From positions 1-64,000 of the forward strand of contig DASXGX010000044.1 of the NCBI GenBank assembly GCA_036488815.1: a DNA stretch of 64,000 nt, given 5' to 3'. Shown piece after piece: positions 27,071 through 37,400 of this stretch. The position numbers and the translations under genes are program-made. The stretch comes from Roseiarcus sp036488815 (lineage in GTDB: Bacteria; Pseudomonadota; Alphaproteobacteria; Rhizobiales; Beijerinckiaceae). The notes beneath the pieces are model-generated. The model ran no database searches. It was not told the DNA's origin and saw only the letters and a list, made by a program, of their open reading frames with translations. Positions within the stretch are counted from its first letter, which is position 1. The number at the start of each line of letters is the position of its first letter.

Positions 27071-27916
27071 TCAGGCGGGCCCGGTCGCGACCGGGCAGTC
27101 GGACCGCGCGCCCCATTCGGCCCAGGAGCCGTCGTAGAGGCCGGCGACGCGGCCGCCGGCTTCCTCGACGGCAAGCGCGAGCATGGCGGCGGTGACGCCG
27201 GATCCGCAAGTCGTCATCACCGGCTTGCCGAGATCGACGCCGCGTTGCGCGAAGACGCCCGCCAGCTTCTCGGGCGACTTCAGATGGCCCTCCTCGACGA
27301 TCTCGAGAAAAGGCAGGTTCAGGCTGCCGGGCATGTGGCCGCTGCGCAAGCCGGGCCGCGGCTCCGGCGCGCGCCCTTCGAAGCGGTCGGCCGGGCGCGC
27401 GTCGACGACTTGCGCCGCGCCGCTTGCGAGCGCCTTGCGCACGTCGTCGACCGAGGCGACGAAGCTGTGATCGAGGCGCGGCGTAAAGCGCCGCGGCTGA
27501 GGCCTCGCATCGCCCTGTTCGAGAGGTCGACCTTCGCGCACCCACTTGGGCAGGCCGCCGCCGAGGATCTTGACCTCGGTGACGCCGAAGGCGCGCAACA
27601 TCCACCAGACTCTCGCCGCGGCGAACAGGCCATGCGCGTCGTAGATGACGAAATGCATGCCGTCGCCGAGGCCGAGGGCGGCCATTTCCTGCGCGAATTT
27701 GTGGGCGTCCGGCAACATGTGCGGCAGGTCGCTCGAGGTGTCGGCGATGAAGTCGATGTCGAAGAACACCGCGCCGGGAATGTGCTCGACGCGGAACTCG
27801 GCCGCGCCGTTCCGCCCGGTGGGAGGCAGGTGCCAGGAGGCGTCGATGATCCCGAGGCCCGGCTCGCCGAGATGGGCGGCCAACCAATCCGTGGAAACGA
27901 AGTTTTCGCTGGGCAT
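27071..27916 (-). CDS. sseA: 3-mercaptopyruvate sulfurtransferase (double rhodanese)
   Basis: This 281-residue protein has two rhodanese domains. The second has the active loop CGSGVTA (Cys237-Ala243), which is the 3-mercaptopyruvate type rather than the CRKGVT of thiosulfate rhodaneses. Other typical parts are HIPGAVFFDIDFIAD, WWMLRAFGVTEVKILGGGLPKWV and HMPGSLNLPF. It moves sulfur from 3-mercaptopyruvate to thiols or cyanide. It is 42 bases downstream of the AlaX gene and two genes after cysteine synthase, which suggests a cysteine/sulfur metabolism operon. Confidence 0.9.
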   Translation of the reverse strand: MPSENFVSTDWLAAHLGEPGLGIIDASWHLPPTGRNGAAEFRVEHIPGAVFFDIDFIADTSSDLPHMLPDAHKFAQEMAALGLGDGMHFVIYDAHGLFAAARVWWMLRAFGVTEVKILGGGLPKWVREGRPLEQGDARPQPRRFTPRLDHSFVASVDDVRKALASGAAQVVDARPADRFEGRAPEPRPGLRSGHMPGSLNLPFLEIVEEGHLKSPEKLAGVFAQRGVDLGKPVMTTCGSGVTAAMLALAVEEAGGRVAGLYDGSWAEWGARSDCPVATGPA

Positions 27917-27958
27917 GTTGGAAATCTCGGCTGCCTGTTGACTGATGGTTCGCGCGGC

Positions 27959-28672
27959 TCAGGGCGCCTGCAAGGCGATGCGCACCCGTCGGTTGATCCG
28001 TCCCTTCTTCTCGATGCCGGTGACCTCGGCCCGGCCGATCTCGCCGGTGCGCGCGACGTGGGTGCCCCCGCAAGGCTGCAGGTCGAGACCGGCGATCTCG
28101 ACGAGGCGCACGCGGCCGGTCCCGGTCGGCGGCTTGACCGACATGGTCTTCACTAGGCCGGGATTGGCGGCGAGTTCGTCGTCGCTGATCCAACGGGTGC
28201 GGACTTCCGCGTCGGTGGCGATCAACTCGTTGAGACGCCGCTCGACGTCGGCCTTGTCGAGCGCGGTTTCGCCGGAATCGAAGTCGAGCCGCCCGTCGCC
28301 GTCGCCGACCGAGCCGCCCGTCACCGGATAGGGGAGGACGACGGAGAGGAGATGCAGCGCGGTGTGGGCGCGCATACGCCGATAGCGCAGATCCCAGTCG
28401 AGCTCCGCGACCAGTGTTTCTCCCGCAACGGGAAGGGTCGAGCCTGCGGCGGGAACATGGAGGATCCCGCGTCGATCCGCGTCGTAGATCGTGTCGACGA
28501 TGTCGATCGCCGATCCGTCGGCGCGCCGCAAGCGTCCGCGATCGCCCGCCTGGCCGCCGCCGCGCGCATAAAAGATCGTTGCGTCGAGCATGACGCCCTC
28601 CGGCCGCGCGGCGACGACGCGCCCCTCGAGCTCGCGCCGATACGGCGCCTCGCGAAAGAGCGGCTCGGTCAC
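27959..28672 (-). CDS. Alanyl-tRNA editing protein, AlaX type
   Basis: This 237-residue free-standing editing domain hydrolyses misacylated tRNA-Ala (Ser-tRNA-Ala). The zinc-binding elements are HTALH (His103, His107) and CGGTH further on, and FYARGGGQAGDRG is the typical N-terminal motif. Its first four bases overlap the end of the cysteine synthase gene (ATGA), so the two are translationally coupled. The linkage with cysteine synthase and sulfurtransferase genes is unexplained by its known role. Confidence 0.9.
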   Translation of the reverse strand: MTEPLFREAPYRRELEGRVVAARPEGVMLDATIFYARGGGQAGDRGRLRRADGSAIDIVDTIYDADRRGILHVPAAGSTLPVAGETLVAELDWDLRYRRMRAHTALHLLSVVLPYPVTGGSVGDGDGRLDFDSGETALDKADVERRLNELIATDAEVRTRWISDDELAANPGLVKTMSVKPPTGTGRVRLVEIAGLDLQPCGGTHVARTGEIGRAEVTGIEKKGRINRRVRIALQAP

Positions 28673-29700
28673 GCGAACACCTGGGGCACGCTGGCGCGCC
28701 GTTCGAGCCAGGCGGGGACGGGGAGGTCCTTGGACCGTAGGAAGACCGGGTTGAAAAGTTTCGAGGCGTAGCGCGAGCCGGAGTCGCAGAGCAGGGTGAC
28801 GATGGTGTGGCCGGGGCCGAGCTCCCGCGCCAGCCGCATCGCGCCGGCGATATTGATGCCGGACGAGCCGCCGACCAGCAGGCCCTCCTGCTCGACGAGA
28901 TCGAACACGATTTGCACCGCCTCGTCGTCGGGGATGCGATAGGCGAAGTCGACCGGCGCGCCCTCGAGGTTCGCGGTGATGCGTCCCTGGCCGATGCCTT
29001 CGGTGATCGAGGACCCCTCGCTTTCGAGAACGCCGCGCGTGTAAAAGGCGTAGAGCGCGGCGCCGTAGGGATCGGCGAGGGCGATCTTGATGCTGGGATC
29101 GCGCTCTTTGAGCGCCATGCCGACGCCCGCCAACGTGCCGCCCGAACCGACCGCGCTGACGAAGCCGTCGACCTTGCCTTCCGTCTGCGCGTAGATCTCG
29201 GGGCCCGTCGTCTCGTAATGGCCGCGCCGGTTGGCGACGTTGTCGAACTGGTTCGCCCAGATCGCTCCATTCGGCTCGGTTTTCGCAAGCACTTCAGCGA
29301 GTCGCCCCGAATATCTGACGTAGTTGTTGGGGTTGGAATAGGGCACGGCCGGCACCTCGACGAGTTCCGCGCCGACGAGCCGCAGCATGTCCTTCTTTTC
29401 CTGCGCCTGCGTATCGGGGATCACGATCACACTGCGGAAGCCGAGCGCCGCCGCGACCATGCCGATGCCGATGCCCGTGTTGCCAGCGGTTCCCTCGACG
29501 ATCACGCCGCCGGGCCGCAACTGTCCGCGCGCCACCGCGTCTTGGATGATCGCGAGCGCCGCCCGGTCTTTTACCGATCCGCCGGGATTCATGAACTCGG
29601 CCTTGCCGAGGATGGTGCAGCCGGTCGCCTCGGAAGCCGCCCTGAGCTTGATCAGGGGGGTGTCGCCGATCGCTTCGATGACGGTGGGGCGGTAGGGCAT
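28669..29700 (-). CDS. cysK: Cysteine synthase A (O-acetylserine sulfhydrylase family)
   Basis: This 343-residue PLP enzyme makes cysteine from O-acetylserine and sulfide. The PLP lysine is in NPGGSVKDRAAL (Lys44); the phosphate loop is VEGTAGNTGIGIGMVAAALG. The sequence SAVGSGGTLAGVGMALKERD is also typical. The ATG at 29700 is preceded by AGAGGA at 5 bases and gives a normal N-terminus (MPYRPTVIEAIGDTPLIKL); the upstream ATG at 29715 lacks this site. Relatives include cysteine synthases with other acceptor preferences, so the symbol is tentative. Confidence 0.86.
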   Translation of the reverse strand: MPYRPTVIEAIGDTPLIKLRAASEATGCTILGKAEFMNPGGSVKDRAALAIIQDAVARGQLRPGGVIVEGTAGNTGIGIGMVAAALGFRSVIVIPDTQAQEKKDMLRLVGAELVEVPAVPYSNPNNYVRYSGRLAEVLAKTEPNGAIWANQFDNVANRRGHYETTGPEIYAQTEGKVDGFVSAVGSGGTLAGVGMALKERDPSIKIALADPYGAALYAFYTRGVLESEGSSITEGIGQGRITANLEGAPVDFAYRIPDDEAVQIVFDLVEQEGLLVGGSSGINIAGAMRLARELGPGHTIVTLLCDSGSRYASKLFNPVFLRSKDLPVPAWLERRASVPQVFA

Positions 29701-29777
29701 GACGTCCTCTTTCATTCGATCAGGCTAAGCGAAGGCGCGCGAGCCGACAAGAACGCCGGCTGGCGCGTTTCTCTAAG

Positions 29778-29808
29778 ATTATAGGCAGGCTGGATTGACA
29801 AGGGGCAA
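29778..29808 (-). promoter_or_regulatory. Possible sigma-70 promoter of the cysK-alaX-sseA operon
   Basis: On the minus strand a perfect TATAAT (29783-29778) is followed about 78 bases later by the cysK ATG. A weak TTGCCC (29808-29803) lies 19 bases upstream as a -35. A TTGTCA closer by is too near (12 bases). The -10 match is strong, but spacing is long, so this is a tentative call. Confidence 0.35.
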
Positions 29809-29884
29809 ACACCGGCGGTCTTGAGAAAATCCCATTTCTACCGTTATTTCGTCGCGCAGCCGAATGGACGCGAGATCGACCCCG

Positions 29885-30676
29885 ATGTTTTTTATCGCCT
29901 CCAAGGTCGTGTGGTTCGTCGCGGCGCCGGTCACGTTTCTGCTGTTGGGCGCGATCGCCGGGGCGCTGTTCGTGCCGCGCAAGGTCGGGTTTTCACGCAG
30001 CGTCACCCTCTTTTGCTCGGGCGCGCTGCTTCTGATCTCGGTCGCCCCCGTCGGGGCGCTGATGATTGAACCGCTCGAAGACCGCTTTCCACCGCCGCCC
30101 GCGACGATGCCGGCCCCCTACGGGATCGTGGTGCTCGGCGGCGCGATCGACGACGAAGCGAGCGCCATCCGGGGGCAAACGACGTTCGACGACAGCGCGG
30201 CCCGACTGACCGAGGCCGCGATCCTCGCGCGTCGATACCCCTCCTCCCGCCTTCTCTACACCGGCGGCAGCGCATCCCTGTGGAATCCCACCTCGAGCGA
30301 GGCCCTCGAGGCGCGCAAGCTGCTGATCGCGCTCGGCGTCGATCCCGCCCGCATCACGACCGAGGACAAATCCCGCAACACCGACGAGAACGCCCGTTTC
30401 AGCGCCGCCATCGAGCATCCGAAGCCCGACCAGGCCTGGCTCGTCGTCACCTCCGCCTACCATATGCCGCGCGCGATGGGCCTCTTCCGCAAGGCGGGCT
30501 TCTCCGCTGTTGCCTATCCCGTCGACTATCGCTCGCTCGGCGGCTGGCGCGACTGGCGTCTCACCGTCGATCCGGTTCGCGGCATGCGCGTGCTCGATCT
30601 CGCAGTCCACGAATGGATCGGCCTTGTCGCCTACCGCGCGAGCGGGCGCATCGACGACTGGTTCCCGGCGCCCTGA
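29885..30676 (+). CDS. YdcF/SanA-like (DUF218) membrane protein
   Basis: This 263-residue protein has two N-terminal hydrophobic helices (MFFIASKVVWFVAAPVTFLL and a second at about residues 45-62). A cytoplasmic or periplasmic DUF218 domain follows: YGIVVLGGAIDDEA, PSSRLLYTGGSA, DKSRNTDENARFS and WLVVTSAYHMPRAMGLFRKA. Relatives (YdcF, SanA, ElyC) act in envelope or polysaccharide metabolism, but their reaction is unclear. The ATG at 29885 matches the family N-terminus; an in-frame ATG at 29864 is possible. It ends close to the convergent DUF3253 gene. Confidence 0.83.
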   Translation: MFFIASKVVWFVAAPVTFLLLGAIAGALFVPRKVGFSRSVTLFCSGALLLISVAPVGALMIEPLEDRFPPPPATMPAPYGIVVLGGAIDDEASAIRGQTTFDDSAARLTEAAILARRYPSSRLLYTGGSASLWNPTSSEALEARKLLIALGVDPARITTEDKSRNTDENARFSAAIEHPKPDQAWLVVTSAYHMPRAMGLFRKAGFSAVAYPVDYRSLGGWRDWRLTVDPVRGMRVLDLAVHEWIGLVAYRASGRIDDWFPAP

Positions 30677-30679
30677 GCG

Positions 30680-30973
30680 CTATTCGACGTTCGGCGCGCC
30701 GAGGCGGTAGACGCCGCGAAAATCGTGCGGATCGACCGGCTTGCCTTTGCGATAGATGACGAGCCGGCCGGCGTCGGCGAGCCGCACCGCCGCCGCGCGT
30801 ACGCCTTGCAGATGGCTGCGCCAAGCCATCTCGCCTTCGCCGCGCCCGGCGGCGTAGGCCTGCGCCGCGTCGGTCGGGCAGATCGTCCGCCCCGGCCGCG
30901 TTTCGGCGCAGAGCGTGAGAATGACGCTCTCCAGCGTCGGGGTCGAATCGGACGTATCGGGAGGCGCGTTCAT
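30680..30973 (-). CDS. DUF3253 family protein
   Basis: This 97-residue protein contains TICPTDAAQAY, a GEMAWRSHLQGVRAAAVRLA segment and GRLVIYRKGKPVDPHDFRGV YRL, which together are characteristic of the small winged-helix-like DUF3253 proteins. It may bind nucleic acid, but no function is known. It is divergent from the GST gene and ends 3 bases from the stop of the YdcF-like gene. Confidence 0.85.
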   Translation of the reverse strand: MNAPPDTSDSTPTLESVILTLCAETRPGRTICPTDAAQAYAAGRGEGEMAWRSHLQGVRAAAVRLADAGRLVIYRKGKPVDPHDFRGVYRLGAPNVE

Positions 30974-31093
30974 CGCGGCCTCATGCGGCGAGCGGCGGCG
31001 GCGGTCAAGACGAAGCGGCCCGGCCGCGCGCGCTCCCTTGACATCGCCCGGCCGCCCGCCGATTGAACTCCTGTTCTCAGACGGGGGAAGCGC

Positions 31094-31750
31094 ATGGCGC
31101 GGTTGAAGCTGGTCGTCGCCAACAAGGCCTATTCGTCCTGGTCGCTGCGGCCTTGGATCCTGCTCGCGCATTTCAAAATTCCCTTCGAGGACGTGACGAT
31201 CCCGCTCGACCTCCCGGAAACGCGGGCGATGATCCTCGAACATTCGCCGACCGGCAAATGCCCTGTCTTGCATGACGGACCGATCGCGATCTGGGAGTCG
31301 CTCGCGATCGCCGAATATCTCGCCGAGGCCTTTCCCGACAAGGCGATCTGGCCGCGCGACAAGGCGGCGCGCGCGCACGCCCGCGCGCTGTCGAGCGAAA
31401 TGCACGCAGGCTATCAGGCGCTGCGGCAGCATTGCCCGACCAACTTTCGCCGCCCCGTGCGGCGGATCGACCTGACCGACGCCGTCAAGGCCGACGTCAC
31501 GCGCATCGAGGCCGCCTGGGCGCACGCCCGCGAGACGTTCGGAAAAGCGGGACCGTTCCTGTTCGGCGATTTCAGCGCCGCCGACGCGATGTTTGCGCCC
31601 GTCGTCAACCGCTTCCATGTCTATGACGTCCCGGTCTCCCAGGGCACGCGCGACTATATGGACGCGATCATGGCTTTGCCAGCCTGGAAGGCGTGGATCG
31701 CGGACGCCGAGGCCGAGTCATGGCGAATCGAAAAATACGAAAGCGTGTGA
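31094..31750 (+). CDS. Glutathione S-transferase family protein
   Basis: This 218-residue cytosolic protein has an N-terminal thioredoxin-like domain (LKLVVANKAYSSWSLRPWIL, TGKCPVLHDGPIAIWESLAI). A C-terminal helical domain contains FGDFSAADAMFAPVVNRF. The motif ESLAI is the glutathione-binding ES pair. It could conjugate glutathione to electrophiles; the substrate is unknown. The end overlaps the start of the KirBac-like gene by 31 bases in another frame. Confidence 0.9.
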   Translation: MARLKLVVANKAYSSWSLRPWILLAHFKIPFEDVTIPLDLPETRAMILEHSPTGKCPVLHDGPIAIWESLAIAEYLAEAFPDKAIWPRDKAARAHARALSSEMHAGYQALRQHCPTNFRRPVRRIDLTDAVKADVTRIEAAWAHARETFGKAGPFLFGDFSAADAMFAPVVNRFHVYDVPVSQGTRDYMDAIMALPAWKAWIADAEAESWRIEKYESV

Positions 31751-32676
31751 CGTCCGCCTTCCGCATCCTCACCGGCCGCGCAGGGCGAAAAACGCCGCGT
31801 CCTCGCGTTCGCCTCGTCGGCGGACGCCGGATCATCGCCGACGGGCTCGACGGCGCGGTGTGGACCGACTTCTACCACAACGCGATGACGGTGAACTGGC
31901 CGACCTTCTTCGGCGGCCTCGCCGCCGCCTTCGTCGCGATCAATATGATCTTCGCCGTGGTCTACGACTTCGGTCACGATCCAATCGCCAACGCGCGGCC
32001 TGGAAGTCTCGCCGATTACTTCTTCTTCAGCGTCGAGACGACGTCGACCGTCGGCTACGGCGACATGCATCCTCAGACGCTCTACGCCCACCTCGTCGCG
32101 ACGAGCGAAAACTTCATCGGCATGGTGTCGATCGCGGTGATGACGGGATTGACCTTTGCGCGCTTCTCGCGGCCCCGCGCGCGCCTCGTCTTCGCCAGAC
32201 ACGCGGTCATCACCGTCTACGAGGGCAAGCCGACCCTGGTCATCCGTCTCGCAAACGCGCGCGCAGCCTTCATCAGCGAAGCGACGGCCAAGATGTGGGT
32301 TCTGCGCCCCACCGTGACCCTCGAAGGTCGGCGCTTCGTCGCCTTCCAGCCGCTGCGGCTGATCAAGAACGAGAATCCAGCGCTCGCTTTGAGCTGGTCC
32401 TTGTTTCATCCCATCGAGGCCGACAGCCCGCTCTACGGCCTCGAGATGGAGGAACTGCTCTCCAGCGAGACGAACTTCATCGTCAGCATCAGCGGCTTCG
32501 ACGAAACCGCGGCGCAGGTCGTCAGAGCCAGACACACCTTCGCAGCGCAGGACGTGCGGCCAGACCATGAATACGTGGATATCGTCAGCTTCGACGAATC
32601 TGGCGTGCGCCATGTCGATTACGCCAAGATCCATGATACGCAGCCGAGACGCCCCGGGTCGGCGCCGCTTTCATGA
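31720..32676 (+). CDS. Inward-rectifier potassium channel, KirBac type
   Basis: This 318-residue channel subunit has a slide-helix region (GLDGAVWTDFYHNAMTVNWP), TM1 (about 62-83) and a pore loop with selectivity filter TVGYGD (110-115). TM2 (about 125-147) and a C-terminal immunoglobulin-like cytoplasmic domain follow (VITVYEGKPTLVIRLANARA, FISEATAKMW, SETNFIVSISGFDE). The ATG at 31720 lies inside the end of the GST gene. A longer in-frame start at 31693 is less likely. Four subunits are expected to form a K+ pore. Confidence 0.92.
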   Translation: MANRKIRKRVTSAFRILTGRAGRKTPRPRVRLVGGRRIIADGLDGAVWTDFYHNAMTVNWPTFFGGLAAAFVAINMIFAVVYDFGHDPIANARPGSLADYFFFSVETTSTVGYGDMHPQTLYAHLVATSENFIGMVSIAVMTGLTFARFSRPRARLVFARHAVITVYEGKPTLVIRLANARAAFISEATAKMWVLRPTVTLEGRRFVAFQPLRLIKNENPALALSWSLFHPIEADSPLYGLEMEELLSSETNFIVSISGFDETAAQVVRARHTFAAQDVRPDHEYVDIVSFDESGVRHVDYAKIHDTQPRRPGSAPLS

Positions 32677-32742
32677 CGAGTTTGCCGATGGCCTTATTTT
32701 TTCGGCCGCTGGCGGAATGTTTTGACACGGAGAATGAGGCTC

Positions 32743-34350
32743 ATGGCGGTGATTCCCAGCGCGCCGAGGCAAGAGGCGGCGGCCGACGCAGCCAACCGAA
32801 AGGCGTGGCGCAGCCTCCTCGACGAACTCGACGAGCGCCGATCCGCCGCCGCTGCCGGCGGATCGCCCAAAGCGAGAGAGCGCCACGTCGCGCGCGGCAA
32901 GCTGCTGACGCGCGAGCGCGTGGCGCGGCTGATCGATCCGGGCTCGCCCTTCCTCGAGGTCGGCGCGCTCGCCGCCTACGGCATGTACGAGGGCGACGTG
33001 CACGGCGCCGGCATGGTCGCGGGAATCGGCCGCATCGAGGGCCGCGAGGCGATGATCGTCGCCAATGACCCGACGATCAAAGGCGGCGCCTACTACCCGA
33101 TGACGGTCAAGAAGCACCTTCGCGCGCAAGAGATCGCGCTGGAGAACGCGCTGCCATGCGTCTACCTCGTCGATTCCGGCGGCGCCAATCTGCCCTATCA
33201 ATCCGAGGTGTTTCCCGACCGCGAGCATTTCGGCCGCATCTTCTACAATCAGGCGCGCATGTCGGCCGCCGGCCTCTCCCAGATCGCCGTCGTCATGGGG
33301 TCCTGCACGGCGGGCGGCGCTTATGTCCCGGCCATGTCGGACGAGACGATCATCGTCGAGAAGCAGGGCACAATCTTTCTCGCCGGCCCGCCGCTGGTGA
33401 AGGCGGCGACCGGCGAAACGGTCTCGGCCGAGGACCTCGGCGGCGCCGACGTGCACACCCGCATTTCCGGCGTCGCGGATACGATGGCGCGTGACGACGC
33501 TCACGCCTTGGCGCTGGCGCGCCGCGCTGTCGCCAATCTCAACCGGCCCGCCAAGGCGATCCCGGACATCGTCGCGCTGGTCGAGCCGCGCTACGCGATC
33601 GAGGACCTGGAGGCCATCGTCCCGGTCGATCTGCGCAAGCAATATGACGCGCACGAGGTCATCGCGCGGCTGGTCGACGGCTCGGAGTTCGACGCCTTCA
33701 AGGCGCGCTACGGCACCACCCTGATCACCGGCTTCGCCCGCATCGGCGGCATGTTGATCGGCATCGTCGCCAACAACGGCGTCCTGTTCTCCGACAGCGC
33801 GCTCAAGGGCGCGCATTTCGTCGAGCTGTGTGCTCAGCGCGGCGTGCCGCTGCTGTTCATCCAGAACATCTCCGGCTTCATGGTCGGGCAACGCTACGAG
33901 GCGGGCGGCATCGCCAAGGACGGCGCCAAGCTGGTGATGGCGGTCGCCTGCGCCCGCGTGCCGAAAATCACGCTGATCGTCGGCGGCTCGTTCGGCGCGG
34001 GCAACTACGGCATGTGCGGGCGCGCCTACGGCCCGCGCTTCCTCTTCACGTGGCCAAACGCGCGCATCAGCGTGATGGGCGGCGAGCAGGCGGCGAGTGT
34101 GCTGGCGACGCTGCGCCGCGACGGCCTGGAGGCGGAGGGCAAGTCCTGGGCCGCCGAGGAGGAGGAAGCCTTCAAGGCGCCGATCCGCGCCAGATACGAC
34201 AGCGAGGGCTCGCCGTACTTCGCCACCGCCCGCCTGTGGGACGACGGCGTCATCGCGCCGTCCGAGACCCGCCGCGCGCTGAGCCTCGCCTTCTCCGCCT
34301 GCTTCAACGCGCCAATCGAGCCGACGCGGTTTGGGGTGTTTAGGATGTGA
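32743..34350 (+). CDS. mccB: Methylcrotonyl-CoA carboxylase-type carboxyltransferase (beta) subunit
   Basis: This 535-residue carboxyltransferase transfers CO2 from biotin to an acyl-CoA; by sequence type it is methylcrotonyl-CoA carboxylase of leucine breakdown. It shows the CT N- and C-domains: VANDPTIKGGAYYPMTVKKH, YLVDSGGANLPYQSEVFPDR, MGSCTAGGAYVPAMSDE, LFIQNISGFMVGQRYEAGGI, GGSFGAGNYGMCGRAY and FTWPNARISVMGGEQAASVL. The biotin-carrying partner is at 39063, separated by two genes. ATG at 32743 is taken; ATG 32734 is the nearest alternative. Confidence 0.88.
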   Translation: MAVIPSAPRQEAAADAANRKAWRSLLDELDERRSAAAAGGSPKARERHVARGKLLTRERVARLIDPGSPFLEVGALAAYGMYEGDVHGAGMVAGIGRIEGREAMIVANDPTIKGGAYYPMTVKKHLRAQEIALENALPCVYLVDSGGANLPYQSEVFPDREHFGRIFYNQARMSAAGLSQIAVVMGSCTAGGAYVPAMSDETIIVEKQGTIFLAGPPLVKAATGETVSAEDLGGADVHTRISGVADTMARDDAHALALARRAVANLNRPAKAIPDIVALVEPRYAIEDLEAIVPVDLRKQYDAHEVIARLVDGSEFDAFKARYGTTLITGFARIGGMLIGIVANNGVLFSDSALKGAHFVELCAQRGVPLLFIQNISGFMVGQRYEAGGIAKDGAKLVMAVACARVPKITLIVGGSFGAGNYGMCGRAYGPRFLFTWPNARISVMGGEQAASVLATLRRDGLEAEGKSWAAEEEEAFKAPIRARYDSEGSPYFATARLWDDGVIAPSETRRALSLAFSACFNAPIEPTRFGVFRM

Positions 34351-34497
34351 GGGGGAAGGACGTCGGGCAGGTCCGCTTTCAGTGCGCCAAGAGCAGCGAC
34401 TCGCGCATCGCAGCAAACCAAACACGATCGCCGACAATCCACTAGCGAACCCGCCCCAAACAGTTCTACATTTGTTCGAAAGCTCTGGGGGAGAGTC

Positions 34498-37400
34498 TTG
34501 GCGGCAGGCGTTGCATCAGGAGAGAAGCCCATCTCGCCGACCGCATTCATGCGGAAGCTCCGTCCAGAGAGATATTCTGATACGCGCGTACGATCAGCGT
34601 ATCAACTTGAGCGGGACGTCTTCGAGTACCGCCTGGAAACCATCACGAGCCGCAACGAGACGAGCGAATTCGAGCTGTTTTGCCGCAAGCTTTGCGAGCG
34701 GACGATTTGCCCGAACCTGCGGCCCCAGACGGGGCCTGAGGGCGGCGGTGACAGCAAGGTCGACAGCGAGACACTTCCCCTCGCCGATGAGATCGCGACG
34801 CTCACCTACATCGGCGAAACGAACGCCGGTAGGGAACGCTGGGCCTTCGCGTTCAGCGCGAAGAAGCAATGGATCGGAAAGATTCGCAGCGATGTCGCCG
34901 GCATCTTTGAGACCGACCGCCGGTATCAACGCATCATTTGCGTAACTGCTCAATTCGCCCGCGCCAAAGCGAGGGCAGCCCTCGAAGACGAGCTCACTGC
35001 CAAGTACGGCATCCCCGTCACGATTTACGACCGGTCCTGGATCGTGAAGGAGGTGATCGAGGGTGAGCGCAAGGATCTCGCTTACAACTATCTCGGCGTT
35101 GGGCGTTTGGTCGAAGACGGCCGCCGTCTCGGCCCGAAGGACTATTCCCGCAGCCAGCAGCTCGAAGACATCGAAAAGGAGCTGAGCGATCCCGCGACCT
35201 TTGCGGGGCTGAAGATGCAGAGGGCAGCCGAAGCTCTCGTCGGCGCGAAGCTGTCACGCGAGCTTGAACGGCCGCGGCATGAAACCGAGGGACGCCTAAT
35301 TCGCGCCATCCGGCTTGCCGAAGACGGTGGCACGTTTCATCAGAAGCTTGAGGCCCATTACGAAAGCCTCTGTACGTTCGTCTGGTGGTTTGACGAGATC
35401 GAACCAGTGAATGCTGGTTACGCGGCCTTCGAGGCCATGGCGCTTTCGAGTGAGCACGCCACGAGCCTCGAATTCCTCGTCACTTTGCTGCAGCACCTAG
35501 TCAATGCTGTTCTCCTCAGAGTCCTTTCGGCTGAGGAGTGCGACCTCGCGAACCGAGCCCAGCGTTTGTCGAAGCGGCTGGCAGAACTGATCGAGGACAA
35601 GGAGCGGCCGAACAACAATCTCCAAGCCAGGACACTACGGCTGAACGAAGCGATGATCGCGCGAGACCACGGAGCCATATCCAACGTTTGGCCGAAATTT
35701 TCGAGCATTCTCAAGCAGGCAGAAGGACTTGGGGAGTTCGATGCCCTTCGCTTGATCAAGATGATCGAGGTGCTCGGCGGAGTGGCCCGCGACGACCCCC
35801 AATATACCGCGCTCGCCGAGCAAATGGCAGCCTTCGTCGGCAAACGCACGGGCGAAGCGGCGGGGGCTATGGTCCTTCTCAGGCGCGCCAAGCAGCTCGA
35901 TTTCGATCGCCACTTCGATATGATCCGCCTCCTCGGCCGAGCGGCACGCCAGCTCACCAAGAAAGAGTATGCCGACGAACTTATCGAGGCCCTCCAACTA
36001 CTGTGTCATGCCTATCGAAGCGCCGGGCTTCTCTGGGCGGCGCGTGCGGGTTGCGTCTTCGCCCTCGCGACGATCCTGATAGAAAGTGACGAAGAGAGCC
36101 AGATTCGCATTGAGATGTTGCCCACCGTCAAAGTGTGGGCGTGGATCGCTTTGGAAATGCGACATCTCCCTGATTTCCTCGAAGCGGTGCAGCTCTTCAA
36201 TGGGATGTCTCGATCGCTTCCACTTACCGAGGAGACGCAGGCAACAGTAAAGGAGGACATTCGCGAGTTGGATGGAGCCTTCGGTAGCTACGTTCTGAAC
36301 CTCACGGAAGACGAGCTCACAGCAGTCCAGCGGCTGCCCGATGTTCTCGCTGGACTCGACCTCTGGCTGAGCCACAGCGCGCTTCTTTACGTCCTTGGCT
36401 ATGAGGACAGGCTACGGGCAGACGGTGTCATTCCACCTGAAGAGACGCCGGACCACCTCCACGGTTTCTTCACCGACCTTGCTAGCCAGCCAGTCTCAGC
36501 CGACCGGTATGGGCCCCTAATTACCAATCCAATCGGGCATCAGTCCTACAGCTCAACCGTTCTCGGCGTCTCAGTTGAAGTCAACTTCGATGGATCAGCA
36601 AACGGCATCCTAATGGCCGAGGGCGTACTCGGCACGATGGAGGCTTATTTCGCGACCGCCGCGGAAATGGCGATTCACCCGCATACAGAGCGGATGCAAA
36701 TCGAGGTGATCGAAGACACCACGACGTCCAAACCGAAGGTCGCATTCGATCAGCGAGTCATGCGACTCAGCCTGACTTGGCCAGGGTGGGCACCTGCAGC
36801 GTTCGAGCATAACGAGGCGGCGCAGCGAGCGTTCTTCGAACTCTCCGCTGTCGCGATGGTTGCGGCGTGTGTGGTTCAAGACCCTGAAGTCATCCTCAAG
36901 AAGCTTGCGGAAGATGACGCCGTGTTGGAGCGCATCGCGATTATTTTGGCAGCGGGGAACAGCTATCATCGTTTTTCCGGGCGATACTTTTCTCGACTTG
37001 CTGACAAGGAGGCGCTTTCTACGGCGGGGTATCCGACCTGCGAAACGCGGCCCAAGATCAAGCGGCGTAAACTCGATAATTCAAGGAAAGAGTCACCGAG
37101 AGATTTCCCGGAATCCGCCGAAGGGGTATGGACGAAACTCATCCACAATCATCGGGACGTCGCAGTTCAGTCTGTCATCGACGTCCATCTTTGGGATAAA
37201 GCCGGCTGGCATGCGACCGCCTTTCTTAGCTACGGGCCATCCCAGCCGCCGGGGCTCGCGCTGGTCTTTGAGGACAAGCAGGCAGCCGCAGACATCTTCA
37301 AGAGATGGCGCGCGCGATTCGGCGCGACGGACAAAGGCGACGAAATCTACGTGAGCATCGTCCGGGGAATATCGAGCGAATATCCTAACGACTACGCAGT

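Noticed and set aside
27039..29288. 749-residue open frame on the minus strand
   Set aside because: It runs across three real genes in another frame, is extremely Arg/Ser-rich and shows no domain.
32671..34437. 588-residue open frame on the minus strand
   Set aside because: It lies antisense to mccB in a GC-rich third-position pattern and has no family character.
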